Shown: piece after piece, positions 1 through 9,263 of the stretch
Position numbering within the stretch: the first letter of the stretch is position 1
Layout: the number at the start of each line of letters is the position of its first letter
Source: Anaerolineaceae bacterium UBA1363
GTDB taxonomy: Bacteria > Chloroflexota > Anaerolineae > Anaerolineales > Anaerolineaceae
Length of the DNA stretch: 64,000 nucleotides
Assembly (NCBI GenBank): GCA_002306055.1
Contig: DBRR01000037.1
Span: forward strand, 21,343 to 85,342
Direction of reading: 5' to 3'
The notes under the pieces: generated by a model
What the model was told of the DNA's origin: nothing
Databases searched by the model: none
Seen by the model: only the letters and a program-made list of their open reading frames with translations
Program-made: the position numbers and the translations under genes

Positions 1-1
1 T

Positions 2-673
2 TGGGTCCGCATGACGAGTGGTCAGGATGATCTCCTGCTTGTTACCAGGAAGGGTAAAGCCTTGCGCTTCCACGAAAAGCAGGTCCGCCCCACAGGGCGC
101 ACGACCATGGGTGTCACCGGCATTACCCTGCGCGGTGATGACCAGGTGGCAGCGCTGGAAGTTGCCGAGCCTGAAGGTTACCTGTTTGTTTTGACCGAAA
201 AGGGTCAGGGCAAACGCACCAGCCTGGAAGAATACATCCCCAAGACACGCGGCACGCTCGGTGTCACCACGATCAATCAGGACGTGCGCGATTCGGTTGG
301 AGATATCGCCGAAGCGCGCGTAGTGCTTGATGGCGAGGAAGTCACCATAATTTCGCGCGGTGGGATTGTGCTGCGCACCAAAGTCGCCGAGATCTCAGTT
401 CAAGGCCGCTCCACGCAAGGGGTTAAGGTTATGGAATTGGGCGAAGGGGATAGCATTGCTGCAATCGCTCGCATTTCCCGGGAGGAAGTGGAACTCTCCG
501 AACAAACCAATGCCGCATCTGTAGCCGCGGGCGAAGCCGCGCCACGCCGATCAAGGCGAAAAGCTGCTGCGGAGGATGTGGAAGTGGAGCTTGAGTCCAA
601 AATGGAAATTGTTGAAGAGGAAAACGATTATTCCGAGGACGAAGACGAAGAAGGCAACACTTCAGCAGACTGA
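2..673 (+). CDS. gyrA: DNA gyrase subunit A, C-terminal part (5' end outside window)
   Basis: This is the C-terminal DNA-wrapping beta-pinwheel of the GyrA subunit, which lets gyrase introduce negative supercoils. The frame is open from the first bases of the window, so the ATG at 11 is internal and the catalytic domain lies upstream. Repeated pinwheel-blade signatures are visible (LLLVTRKGKALRF, YLFVLTEKGQGKRT, VTIISRGGIVLRT, GRSTQGVKVM). After the last blade comes a low-complexity tail that ends strongly acidic (SEDEDEEGN), usual for gyrase A tails. It converges on birA, and the last 46 bp of the two genes overlap tail to tail. A ParC assignment is less likely given the blade motifs, but the GyrA box is not in the window. 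Confidence 0.93.
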   Translation, partial: WVRMTSGQDDLLLVTRKGKALRFHEKQVRPTGRTTMGVTGITLRGDDQVAALEVAEPEGYLFVLTEKGQGKRTSLEEYIPKTRGTLGVTTINQDVRDSVGDIAEARVVLDGEEVTIISRGGIVLRTKVAEISVQGRSTQGVKVMELGEGDSIAAIARISREEVELSEQTNAASVAAGEAAPRRSRRKAAAEDVEVELESKMEIVEEENDYSEDEDEEGNTSAD

Positions 674-1380
674 AGACTAAATTCTTGACCATCCGCATCC
701 TCCACCAGGAGGGAACCGTCGGATGAGACACTCAGAAGGCGAAACAATCCTGTTTCGCCTTTATGATTCCTGATGCTTTTCTTCTCCCCTTTGAATGCCA
801 GGCGCTCATTCCATGCCCGAATAAAGGCATCACTCGGCAACAATTCTCGCAACTCTTGCATGGCCTCCAGGATAGCCCAAAGCCAGGTTTCAGCTTCCAA
901 ACTGCAGCCGGTTTCGCTCAAAACATCACTAGCCGGATAGTTCATCGCCGCACTTTCTCTGAACGCACCAGGCAGCAGGTTTACCCCCACCCCTACCACG
1001 ACCGTGTTGGCATTCCCAGCCTGCAGGTCAGTTTCTGCCAGTACCCCGCAAATCTTTTTGCCATTTAGCAAGACGTCATTGGGCCATTTCACCTGTGCTT
1101 CTATGCCAGTTATTGCCTTGATCGCCTGAGCCACTGCCAGGGCTCCAAGCGCGGTAAATCGCCCCAATAAGGTTAACTCTTCCTGGTTCGGTCTGAATAA
1201 TACTGAGAAGGTCAATGAACTTTTTGGCTGGCTCTCCCAAGTGTGGTTTCTCTGCCCGCGTCCCTTGGTCTGCTGCTGCGCCCACACCACCAAACCATCC
1301 TCAGCGCCGGACCTGGCTGCTTCCAAAGCGACATCATTCGTGGAGCCCACCTCCCCGAGGTTTTTTAGCTGGAACTTCAC
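628..1380 (-). CDS. birA: Biotin--[acetyl-CoA-carboxylase] ligase (catalytic-domain type)
   Basis: Biotin protein ligase: makes biotinyl-AMP and transfers biotin to a lysine of the carboxyl carrier protein of acetyl-CoA carboxylase. The 250-residue protein has the biotin/ATP loop GRGQRN (about residues 40-45), KWPNDV (98-103) and KKICGVLAE (108-116). It begins directly with the catalytic domain, so the DNA-binding helix-turn-helix of E. coli BirA is absent and it is probably not a repressor. A small C-terminal SH3-like domain follows, and the protein ends in a serine run (SSSSSSE) encoded opposite the acidic tail codons of gyrA. Its ATG overlaps the stop codon of the upstream kinase gene (ATGA), which suggests translational coupling. 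Confidence 0.93.
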   Translation of the reverse strand: MKFQLKNLGEVGSTNDVALEAARSGAEDGLVVWAQQQTKGRGQRNHTWESQPKSSLTFSVLFRPNQEELTLLGRFTALGALAVAQAIKAITGIEAQVKWPNDVLLNGKKICGVLAETDLQAGNANTVVVGVGVNLLPGAFRESAAMNYPASDVLSETGCSLEAETWLWAILEAMQELRELLPSDAFIRAWNERLAFKGEKKSIRNHKGETGLFRLLSVSSDGSLLVEDADGQEFSLQSAEVLPSSSSSSE

Positions 1381-2939
1381 AACATGATCTGGCTTTCGGT
1401 CTTAATAGGCAAGGTAAAACAAATCCTTGCACCCTGGTGATAGGTTTCATCCACCCAAATTCTTCCCCCATGCGCCTTTACAATCGATTGACACAGATAC
1501 AAACCTAAACCGGTGCCTTTGGTAGTCTTGACCACTGCATTCGACCGGTAAAAGCGATCGAAGACATGCGGAACATCGATTGGGTCAAACCCTTTGCCTT
1601 GGTCCGTAATGCAAACCTGGATATTCTCATCGATTTTTTTCCCCTCGATTTTTATTGTCCCACCCTCAGAATACTTGATTGCATTTGTGAGTAAGTTGGA
1701 TATCAACTGGCTAATCCGCGTCTCATCAGCAACAATGATGGGAAAATCATCCGAAAGATCCGTGAGAATTTGGTGCTTATCGCTTTGCAGCGCGAACTTC
1801 TTGCTTAAATCATTGATCAATGCCGCCAAATCCACTTCTGTCTTGTGCAGCGTGATCCCGCCGGATTGCAGCTTGGTTGCATCCAGCAAATCCTCGACCA
1901 TCGCAGTCAGATGATCCGCTTCTTCTTCGATTACCTGCAAGCCCTCTTTGACCATCGCCTGATCCCATTCCACATCGTCTCGTAGGAGTGTGCTGGCATA
2001 GCCTTTGATCAAGGAGATTGGGGTTTTGAGTTCGTGGCTCATGACCGAAATAAAGTTCGTCTTAAGTTCTTCCGCCTCCCTGAAACGGGTAATATCGCGT
2101 ACCGAAGCGATAATATTCAGGAGCTCGCCTTCATCCGAAAACAACGGGGCGTACGTGATCTCCACGGGGATCGGATCCAATGGGCTGTATCGTAGCATGT
2201 CTCCTTCCAGAAAAAGGTCTTTCGTGGCGCCCCACTGCCGCTGGGACTTAACTACCTCATCCAGCTCAATCCCCTTCGGCGGTTTTGCCCACCGCACCAC
2301 CTGGTCAAATGGTTTATTAATCAATTCTTCTGCAGGCGCGTTTATCAGCCTTTCGAAAGCATGATTTACCTGGATTACTGTCAGGTCTGGATCAAGAATG
2401 AGGATGCCGTCCGCAACTGAACTAAGCAGTGCCGCCATCCGCAAGCCCTGGCGGGTCACCTGGGTGTAAAGCCTGGCGTTTCGGACAGCAATAGCCGCCT
2501 GGTTGGCGAAGTTGTTCAGAATATAGTAATCATTCGCCGAGAAAACAGCTCGATAGTTGCGGAAAACATAAATTTGCCCGATAGTAGCATGCTGGACGGT
2601 CATGGCAATGCCCACGCCTGTGATCATGCCCATGCTGATCTCACTCAACATGCGGTTGATTTCCGGAATGCATGCTTCTGCGCCTTCATCGCCGCAGCTA
2701 AGGCTTTCCAGCCAGGTCTCAAGATAAGACAATAACGCTGGCGGGATGCCCTGGTTGATCGCAATGTGCCAATCGCCTGCATCCCCTGCCAGGGCAATAA
2801 AGCCGGCATGCCCACTCAGCATCTCAATCGCGATGTACAGGATGCGGCTCAGGAGTTTGTTGAGGTCCAATTCCTCGGTGAGAGCTCGTGAGATCTCGAG
2901 CAGATACTCTCTCTGGCGTATACGATAATCAGGTAACAT
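1377..2939 (-). CDS. GAF/PAS sensor histidine kinase
   Basis: Cytoplasmic two-component histidine kinase of 520 residues with no clear membrane segment. Reading from the N-terminus there is a GAF-like domain (about 10-160), a PAS domain (about 168-285; SSVADGILILDPDLTVIQVN), a HisKA domain with H-box SVMSHELKTP (phospho-acceptor His302), and a HATPase domain with N-box SNLLTNAIKYSEGG, G1 DQGKGFD and G2 GTGLGLYLCQSIVKAHGG. No receiver or response regulator gene is adjacent, so its partner must be elsewhere. It lies 71 bp downstream of surE and overlaps birA by 4 bp, so it is probably part of the secA-surE-kinase-birA transcript. The signal it senses cannot be read from the sequence. Confidence 0.92.
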   Translation of the reverse strand: MLPDYRIRQREYLLEISRALTEELDLNKLLSRILYIAIEMLSGHAGFIALAGDAGDWHIAINQGIPPALLSYLETWLESLSCGDEGAEACIPEINRMLSEISMGMITGVGIAMTVQHATIGQIYVFRNYRAVFSANDYYILNNFANQAAIAVRNARLYTQVTRQGLRMAALLSSVADGILILDPDLTVIQVNHAFERLINAPAEELINKPFDQVVRWAKPPKGIELDEVVKSQRQWGATKDLFLEGDMLRYSPLDPIPVEITYAPLFSDEGELLNIIASVRDITRFREAEELKTNFISVMSHELKTPISLIKGYASTLLRDDVEWDQAMVKEGLQVIEEEADHLTAMVEDLLDATKLQSGGITLHKTEVDLAALINDLSKKFALQSDKHQILTDLSDDFPIIVADETRISQLISNLLTNAIKYSEGGTIKIEGKKIDENIQVCITDQGKGFDPIDVPHVFDRFYRSNAVVKTTKGTGLGLYLCQSIVKAHGGRIWVDETYHQGARICFTLPIKTESQIML

Positions 2940-3010
2940 AGGCTAATTGTATCCCAGCTCAACAGCAACTATCAATCAGGCGGCGTTCCAGCCTGGATAA
3001 AACCCTGACT

Positions 3011-3790
3011 TTATCCCATCGGGTGGTTCAATATCTCCAGCAAAGACTTGTTTGTCATGTCCATTTGCAATGGTGTCACGGAAATATAGCCTTGCTTGAT
3101 CGCCCAATAGTCAGTACCTTCATCCATCAAGCCAGTCGGTGCTTCTCCACCAATCCAGTAATAAGGTTTCCCGCGAGGGTCCAGCCGTTTCTCCAGCGCA
3201 TCCCGGTACAATCTGACGCCCTGCCGGGTGTAGAGCACGCCTTTATACTGCCCGTCTTCCCGGTACGGTAGGTTGATATTCCAAATCGGCGGTTGGATCT
3301 TCACAATCGTATCAGCGAGCAACCCTTGGATTACCTCCACCGCTGCTTTGGCAGCAGACGCAAAATTGAGCTCCCCATCATATTGCTCCGGCGCGTCCAG
3401 CGAAACTGCGACACCCGGCTTACCATTAATGGAGGCTTCCATCGCCGCCGTAACTGTCCCGGAGTAAGTCACGTCCAGACCCACGTTGGCATTTGGGTTG
3501 ATGCCCGATACAACCACATCGATCGGTTTTTCGATCGCCCCCATGATGGCAATTGCCACGCAGTCTGAAGGCGCTCCATCACAAGAAAAAGCCTGGCTGC
3601 CATCAGCCAGCTTTACATCCCGCACCCTCAGCGGGCGGGTCATGGTCTTGACGTGCCCGCAGGCTGACCAATTATGATCCGGAGCCAACACGCTCACTTC
3701 GCAACCCGGTATCTGCCGGATCGCCTGAACAAGCGCCAAGAGACCAGGCGCAAACACCCCATCATCATTCGTCACCAAAAAATGGGTCAT
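3011..3790 (-). CDS. surE: 5'/3'-nucleotidase SurE
   Basis: Survival protein SurE, a metal-dependent phosphatase acting on nucleoside monophosphates and related phosphoesters. The start was set at the ATG giving MTHFLVTNDDG, because the TNDDG metal-binding motif is almost always within the first dozen residues; an AGAGGT ribosome binding site lies just before it, and the longer open frame would run into secA. Other family motifs are present: SACGHVKTM, SGINPNANVGLDVTYSGTVTAAMEA and a C-terminal SVTPLQMDMTN. The length (259 residues) is normal. It follows secA by 10 bp and is probably cotranscribed. Confidence 0.95.
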   Translation of the reverse strand: MTHFLVTNDDGVFAPGLLALVQAIRQIPGCEVSVLAPDHNWSACGHVKTMTRPLRVRDVKLADGSQAFSCDGAPSDCVAIAIMGAIEKPIDVVVSGINPNANVGLDVTYSGTVTAAMEASINGKPGVAVSLDAPEQYDGELNFASAAKAAVEVIQGLLADTIVKIQPPIWNINLPYREDGQYKGVLYTRQGVRLYRDALEKRLDPRGKPYYWIGGEAPTGLMDEGTDYWAIKQGYISVTPLQMDMTNKSLLEILNHPMG

Positions 3791-3800
3791 TCCGTACCTC

Positions 3801-6800
3801 TTAGTGGCGTTTTCGCCGCTTCTTGTTCGAACTCGATTCAACAGCAGGCTTTGGCTCTGCTGCGCCTGAGGCTTTTACCGGAGCAGGAGTCGCGATTGCA
3901 TTTTGCGGTTCAGCTGCTTTCGTCGGACGGTAGCGGAACATTCTGCTGATCACTGTCTGGCGGACCTCCGAAAGCATCTCTGTAAACAGCGTACTCGCCT
4001 GGCTCTTATATCGCACCAGTGGGTCGCGCTGAGCATAAGATTCCATGCTGATCGAAACCCGCAACGCTTCCATGCGAGTCAGGTATTCCACCCAGGTTTC
4101 AGTGATTGTGCCGAGCAGCAAATCGCGATAGATGCGATTCTGAGCTTTATCACCCAGGACTTCGCGAATGCTTTCATGCAGGGTCTCTGGGATATCTTCA
4201 ATGGCTAATCCCGAGATGGCTCCGAATTCCTGTTCACCGAGCTTGGCGTTTAATGCGTCCTTTGTCGCATTTGGCAGGTCTGCCAGCCTGAAATTGTTAT
4301 TTGCCAGATGTTGAAACTCAAACTCCCCGAAAATTTCAGCAAGCTTCTTTTCTGCATCCTGTAAATGAGTCAGAACCTCTTCTGTAACTTTTTCAGCCGG
4401 CTGCTTTAGCAGTTGCTCTGACATAGAGAAAAGGTAGTTCAACCTCAGCTGGGTTTGGAAAGTTTTCCGATGCGAGCGGGCATCAAAAGCGATTCTCTTG
4501 CCCTCGGTGGTCAGCTGCACCAGTTGGATGCGCGCGTCTTCAGAGGTTAACGCAGCCTGCAGCAGTTCCGGGTTCGCTTCGAGGTCGCGCCGCACTTCGC
4601 CTTCAGCCCCAAACAGCCGATCCACTCGCTTTTCGAGCGCATCGTTGATCTGGGAATCAATTTTTTGCCGCACTTCTGCCCAAGGCAGTTGCGCCAGGTC
4701 AATGGGTTTCATCGCCCAGTTATCCCCAAAGCGTTTCTCAAGCGTCAGGAGGATCCGCCGGATTGTCGTCAACATCACGCCTGTCCGCAAGGCTTCCTTG
4801 AGTGGTGCCTTCATACTCATGGGGTCTTCCATGAAGCTGCGTTGTTGGGCTGGCGACAATCTCACCGGAGTCTGCACGATCGCGCCAATCTCCGCTGCCA
4901 GGTCATGCTGCTCACTTGGATCAAAGCTATCCAGGTAAGCATCCAGCATCTCATTGCGTTCTGCCAGCTGGGTCTTCATACTCTGCTCGCTGCGTTCAAA
5001 GAGCAGAGCCGCCCCTTCGCGGATGTGCTCATTCTCGCTCAGCACGGCATCTTTTGCCAATGCCACGAGTTTTTCGATCAGGGCATCTTCATCACTTGGA
5101 GTGCCAAGGTTGTCCAGCACCATCTTCAAGGAATAACTTGGGTAACTGCCAAAGTCTGTCTGGATGGAAGGCTGGATGTCCTCCAGGAATCCCAGTAATT
5201 TCCAGGGACCTTCTTTGTCCTCGAGACCGGTGCGTATCCTGCGGCTAAGCTCAGTGACCAGCATTTCGCTTACGTCTTCATGCAGGTCGTCCTTGGTAAA
5301 GATCTTGTCCCGCTGGCTGTAAATCCGGTTTCGCTGCGTGTTCAGCACATCATCGTATTCCAGCAAATGCTTGCGCACATCAAAGTTAGCGCCTTCCACG
5401 CGGGTCTGAGACTGCTCAACCAGCCTGTTCACCAGAGGAATTTCGATTGGCATGTTCTCGTCGATCTTGAAGCGCTGTAGCAACCCTTCCATTTGCTGCC
5501 CGCCAAACATGCGCATCAGGTCATCATCCAGCGCCAGGTAAAATCGCGATGAGCCAGGGTCCCCCTGCCGTCCAGCGCGGCCGCGCAGTTGGTTATCAAT
5601 GCGGCGCGCTTCATGTCGTGCTGAGCCAATGACATGCAAGCCGCCCAGTTCACGCACTTTTGCCATGTTCTGCATGTAGACCAGGAAGCCGTTCACTGCC
5701 TCTTGCTGGGTCTCGTCCAGGTCCCCATCCAGCGCCTTCACCGCTTCTAATCGTTCGGGCATGGACATGTTGTAGGGGTCAGCCTGGGTTTTCTCCGCCA
5801 GCACCTGGTTTACCCGCGAGAGCAAGCCTTCAGACAACTCACCACCCAGCTTGATATCCACACCGCGGCCAGCCATGTTGGTGGCAATCGTCACAGCCCC
5901 AAACGCGCCGGCTCCAGCGATGATCAGCGACTCTTCTGTGTGCTTGCGGGCATTCAACACCTGGTGCGGGATACCGCTGTCGAACAGAGCTTTCAGACGT
6001 TCCCAATCTTTTTCTTCCAGCTTCAGCAGAGCCAGCAGGTTCGCCTTATTGGATTCATCTGCCAGGTCGAGCGTGGTCATTCCGTTTTGCGTTGCAAGCC
6101 GACGCAATTCCGGCATGCGCAGCTTATCCAGAGGTTCGCTTAAGATTTTCAGCTCGGGTTGATCAACAAAATCAGCCTCGTTGAGCCCCTTGGTTTTGAA
6201 CCATGCCTGTCGGATCAGTTTCACCTGCAGCAGGCGCCGCACCATCTCTGGGCTCAATCGCTCCGAAAGGCGTTCGGAGTTTTCAACCGAGGTCGAGCCC
6301 ACCAGTTGCGGTCGCCCGATTACATGATAATAGATGATTTCCTGTACAATCGCGCGCACTTTGCCTTCCGTCGTGCGATAGATCACATCCGGATAATCCT
6401 TGCGCTTGTAGAACAGGGGTTTTTTCTGGGGATCCGATGCGGCATAGTAATAGGTGAACTTGTAACCTTCCTCATCCTTCACCTCTTCATCGCGCAGACC
6501 CGATTCCGGCCGCATTGCCTGGTATTCCAGGTTTGTTGGAATCGAAAGCACGTCCAATCCGTAGATCCGGAAGAACTCCTCTTTCTCGGTAAGCGCTGTA
6601 CCAGTCATGCCAGCCAGTTTGCTGTACATGCGGAAGTAATTCTGGATGGTGATGGTGGCATGCGTGATATTTTCCGCTTGCACCTTCACGCCTTCCTTGG
6701 CTTCGATTGCCTGGTGCAAACCGTCGGACCAGCGCCTTCCGGGCATCATGCGACCGGTAAACTCATCCACGATGATGACTTCGCCATTCTGGACAATGTA

Positions 6801-7814
6801 ATCCTTATTTCGCCTGAAAAGGAATGCCGCTCGCAGGGATTGCTCCAAAAAACCCATCAAGCGCGCCTGCTCGGGTTTAATATCTTCAGGTCGCTCAGGG
6901 TCAGAGAGTGGCTCCCCGAGCAGCTCTTCCACGTGCCCGATGCCGACTTCGGTCAGGCTCACGGTTTGGTCTTTTTCTTCAACCTCATAATCTTCGGGGT
7001 TCAGTGCCCTGACAATCTGCGCCATGCGGATGTAGTTCTCGGAATCCTCATGCGCTGCGCCCGAAATGATTAACGGAGTTCGCGCCTCATCGATCAGAAT
7101 GTTGTCAACTTCATCGATGATGGCAAAATGATGCCCACGCTGAACACGTTGATCCCAACGCATGGTGATGTTGTCGCGCAGATAGTCAAAACCAAACTCA
7201 CTGTTGGTTCCGTAGGTGATATCAGCCAGGTAGGCCTGCTTACGCGGCACAGGTCTGAGCAGATTGGTAGCTTCTGTTAAGGATCTCTCGTTGGGATCGA
7301 AGATGAAAGCATGCTCGCCGCCATCTGCACTACCGACTGACTGGAGTACGCCTACGCTCATACCCAACATGGCAAATATCGCGCCCATCCAGCGTCCGTC
7401 GCGCCTTGCCAGGTAATCGTTCACCGTGACCAGGTGAGCACCCTTGCCTTCGAGGGCGTTAAGGTAAAGCGGCAGAGTGGCAGAGAGGGTTTTGCCTTCT
7501 CCCGTTCGCAGTTCCGATATACCCCCTTGGTGTAGATTAATGCCGCAGATTAACTGTACGTCGTAGTGGCGCTGCCCCAATACCCGCTTGCTGGCTTCGC
7601 GTACGGTCGCGAAGGCTTCCGGCAGGAGTGCGTCGAGAGTTTCGCCTTTAGCCAGGCGCTCACGGTATTCAGCCGTCTTGGCTCCAAGCGCATCATTGCT
7701 CAGCTTCTCAAATTGTGCTTCGAGGGCATTGATCTGGTCCACAATCGTTACCAGTTGGTCAATTTTCTTTTTATGCGGATCTCCTGTGAAGATCTGCCCA
7801 ATTTTCTTGAACAT
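3801..7814 (-). CDS. secA: Protein translocase subunit SecA, unusually long (1337 aa)
   Basis: ATPase motor that pushes preproteins through SecYEG. Nucleotide-binding domain 1 has Walker A TGEGKT (104-109) and Walker B DEVD (234-237) followed by ILIDEARTPLIISG; the PPXD/NBD2 signatures DEFTGRMMPGRRWSDG (350-365), AGMTGTA (401-407), TNMAGRG (645-651) and QLRGRAGRQGDPGSSRF are intact. The protein is several hundred residues longer than the 800-950 usual for SecA. Extra material is seen after IPTN (about 428-470), inside NBD2 between LSERL and HQVLNA (about 521-616), and as an enlarged helical wing/scaffold region after residue 820. The C-terminus lacks the Cys/His zinc motif used for SecB binding and ends in a basic KKRRKRH tail. 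First gene of a likely secA-surE-kinase-birA operon. Confidence 0.96.
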   Translation of the reverse strand: MFKKIGQIFTGDPHKKKIDQLVTIVDQINALEAQFEKLSNDALGAKTAEYRERLAKGETLDALLPEAFATVREASKRVLGQRHYDVQLICGINLHQGGISELRTGEGKTLSATLPLYLNALEGKGAHLVTVNDYLARRDGRWMGAIFAMLGMSVGVLQSVGSADGGEHAFIFDPNERSLTEATNLLRPVPRKQAYLADITYGTNSEFGFDYLRDNITMRWDQRVQRGHHFAIIDEVDNILIDEARTPLIISGAAHEDSENYIRMAQIVRALNPEDYEVEEKDQTVSLTEVGIGHVEELLGEPLSDPERPEDIKPEQARLMGFLEQSLRAAFLFRRNKDYIVQNGEVIIVDEFTGRMMPGRRWSDGLHQAIEAKEGVKVQAENITHATITIQNYFRMYSKLAGMTGTALTEKEEFFRIYGLDVLSIPTNLEYQAMRPESGLRDEEVKDEEGYKFTYYYAASDPQKKPLFYKRKDYPDVIYRTTEGKVRAIVQEIIYYHVIGRPQLVGSTSVENSERLSERLSPEMVRRLLQVKLIRQAWFKTKGLNEADFVDQPELKILSEPLDKLRMPELRRLATQNGMTTLDLADESNKANLLALLKLEEKDWERLKALFDSGIPHQVLNARKHTEESLIIAGAGAFGAVTIATNMAGRGVDIKLGGELSEGLLSRVNQVLAEKTQADPYNMSMPERLEAVKALDGDLDETQQEAVNGFLVYMQNMAKVRELGGLHVIGSARHEARRIDNQLRGRAGRQGDPGSSRFYLALDDDLMRMFGGQQMEGLLQRFKIDENMPIEIPLVNRLVEQSQTRVEGANFDVRKHLLEYDDVLNTQRNRIYSQRDKIFTKDDLHEDVSEMLVTELSRRIRTGLEDKEGPWKLLGFLEDIQPSIQTDFGSYPSYSLKMVLDNLGTPSDEDALIEKLVALAKDAVLSENEHIREGAALLFERSEQSMKTQLAERNEMLDAYLDSFDPSEQHDLAAEIGAIVQTPVRLSPAQQRSFMEDPMSMKAPLKEALRTGVMLTTIRRILLTLEKRFGDNWAMKPIDLAQLPWAEVRQKIDSQINDALEKRVDRLFGAEGEVRRDLEANPELLQAALTSEDARIQLVQLTTEGKRIAFDARSHRKTFQTQLRLNYLFSMSEQLLKQPAEKVTEEVLTHLQDAEKKLAEIFGEFEFQHLANNNFRLADLPNATKDALNAKLGEQEFGAISGLAIEDIPETLHESIREVLGDKAQNRIYRDLLLGTITETWVEYLTRMEALRVSISMESYAQRDPLVRYKSQASTLFTEMLSEVRQTVISRMFRYRPTKAAEPQNAIATPAPVKASGAAEPKPAVESSSNKKRRKRH

Positions 7815-7892
7815 ACGTCAAATCCTGTGAGTCTTTTTTTCAATCAATTTCGGGCTGCCAAAACCACCTGTTATGGCAACCTGTAATGGGAA

Positions 7893-7901
7893 ATTATAGC
7901 A
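7893..7901 (-). promoter_or_regulatory. Extended -10 promoter of secA
   Basis: On the minus strand the sequence TGCTATAAT forms a consensus -10 hexamer with the TGn extension. It lies about 79 bp upstream of the secA start codon. No good -35 hexamer is seen at 16-18 bp, which fits an extended -10 promoter. Sequence-only prediction. Confidence 0.55.
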
Positions 7902-8049
7902 TACCGCCTGCTCGCCAGTTTACAACCGTGTGCCTCAAAAATTATCATACTAAAAGAAGGAACGTTTCCTCAATATAAATGTTACTCTAGGGCTGATTTC
8001 AGTTCCGCAGAGGCATTGATGTCAGAGTGTTTAATTAACGTGCACAGTC

Positions 8050-9123
8050 TCAAGATCCTGCCGGGTCATTGCCTGCGTCTGAAGGATGTGAGTGGTCATG
8101 ATCTTCTTCGTTTTCCCGCTGATGGGCATGAAAGTGCGTATGGGTGTATTCGATCATCTCCGGGAGGAGATCGTCGCCCCTGCGTTTGACCACCATTTCG
8201 GTATGTGTATGGGGATGGGTGTGCTGGATACTGATTGTGTCGGTTACCAAAAACCAACTGGCAGCGGCCATCAGGATCAGTCCCACCCAAAAAGTTGGCA
8301 GAGGAAGCGCCCGGAAAATCAGGAGGGAGAAAATCACTCCCAGAAATGGAGCCACAGCATAGTAGGCGCTCGTTTTTGCCGCGCCAAGCTGCATTTGTGC
8401 CTTGACATAGTAATTGATGCTCAACCCGTAAGCTACGAAGCCAAGCAGAATGGTTAGTAAGATGAAACCAACCTGAGGAAAAGCCTCTCTGGTCAGTAAA
8501 GCCAGAATTAAGGAACCAAATCCCGAACCAATGCCCTTGATGATGACGATATCTGAACTGGCGCGGTTAGAAAGCTTGCGCGTGAAGTTGTTTTCAAGCC
8601 CCCAGGCTGTGCTTGCCGCCAAAATCAATAACGAACCGCTCGAAAATCGAAAGGCTGAAAAACTTTCCATCGAAAGAAGCACACTTGCGAGTGTCACTAA
8701 CCCAATCCCAATCCAGAGTCTTCGGGATATCGCTTCCTTAAAAAGAAGTAAGGCAATTAGTGATGTGGCAACGATCTCAAAATTATTCAGGAGTGAGGCA
8801 TTCGCTGCCAAAGTACTTCTCAGACCGAACATTAACAGCGCGGGGGCAAGAATGTCAAGCAGTACCATCCCCAGGATATAAGGCTTCTCATCCTTTTCGA
8901 TAGGGGCGAAAACCCGGCCTTTTGGTTTGGTGCGCAAGACCCACATTCCAAGCATCCCCAAGCCTGCCCCAAGATACAGGAATGCTGCCATGTATAATGG
9001 CTCCACAGAGCCCAAAAGCAAGCGTGAAAACGGCATATTCAGGGCATAGAGAGCAGCTGCAAGGAATGCATATGCGGTTGCTTCGCGCAGACTGTTGGTG
9101 TTCTTTCGGCTAAGCATATTCAT
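8050..9123 (-). CDS. EamA/DMT-family permease with histidine-rich C-terminal tail
   Basis: Drug/metabolite transporter superfamily permease with about ten hydrophobic segments in two EamA repeats (first starting near EATAYAFLAAALYALNMPFSR, second near SSGSLLILAASTAWGLENNFTR). After the last membrane segment comes a hydrophilic tail of about 60 residues rich in histidine (HTHPHTHTEMVV, YTHTHFHAHQ, DHDHSHP), which looks able to bind transition metal ions. Such tails are common on zinc, nickel and cobalt transporters but not on ordinary EamA proteins, so a metal-related substrate or a metal-sensing tail is plausible; the substrate is not known. The ATG at 9121-9123 is used; a second ATG two codons on is an alternative. 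Confidence 0.85.
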   Translation of the reverse strand: MNMLSRKNTNSLREATAYAFLAAALYALNMPFSRLLLGSVEPLYMAAFLYLGAGLGMLGMWVLRTKPKGRVFAPIEKDEKPYILGMVLLDILAPALLMFGLRSTLAANASLLNNFEIVATSLIALLLFKEAISRRLWIGIGLVTLASVLLSMESFSAFRFSSGSLLILAASTAWGLENNFTRKLSNRASSDIVIIKGIGSGFGSLILALLTREAFPQVGFILLTILLGFVAYGLSINYYVKAQMQLGAAKTSAYYAVAPFLGVIFSLLIFRALPLPTFWVGLILMAAASWFLVTDTISIQHTHPHTHTEMVVKRRGDDLLPEMIEYTHTHFHAHQRENEEDHDHSHPSDAGNDPAGS

Positions 9124-9140
9124 TAGTTCCCATTATAGTC

Positions 9141-9169
9141 AAAAGCCGGCTTAGACTCAGCCGGCTTTT
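9141..9169 (-). terminator. Rho-independent terminator after the SPFH gene
   Basis: An 11-bp perfect stem, AAAAGCCGGCT with AGCCGGCTTTT, around a short loop. It lies downstream of the SPFH gene (minus strand) and just upstream of the EamA gene; the A- and T-runs at both ends make it potentially bidirectional. Confidence 0.8.
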
Positions 9170-9263
9170 GGTTCCTCAAACCTGAATTATTCGCGACACA
9201 TTGGGTCCAGTTTGCCACCTTCACTCTGGAGGAGTGATTAATTATGTGCCGAGTTCACAATTG

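Noticed and set aside
6159..7073. 304-codon plus-strand frame opposite secA
   Set aside because: Lies entirely over conserved SecA motifs and has no coding features of its own.
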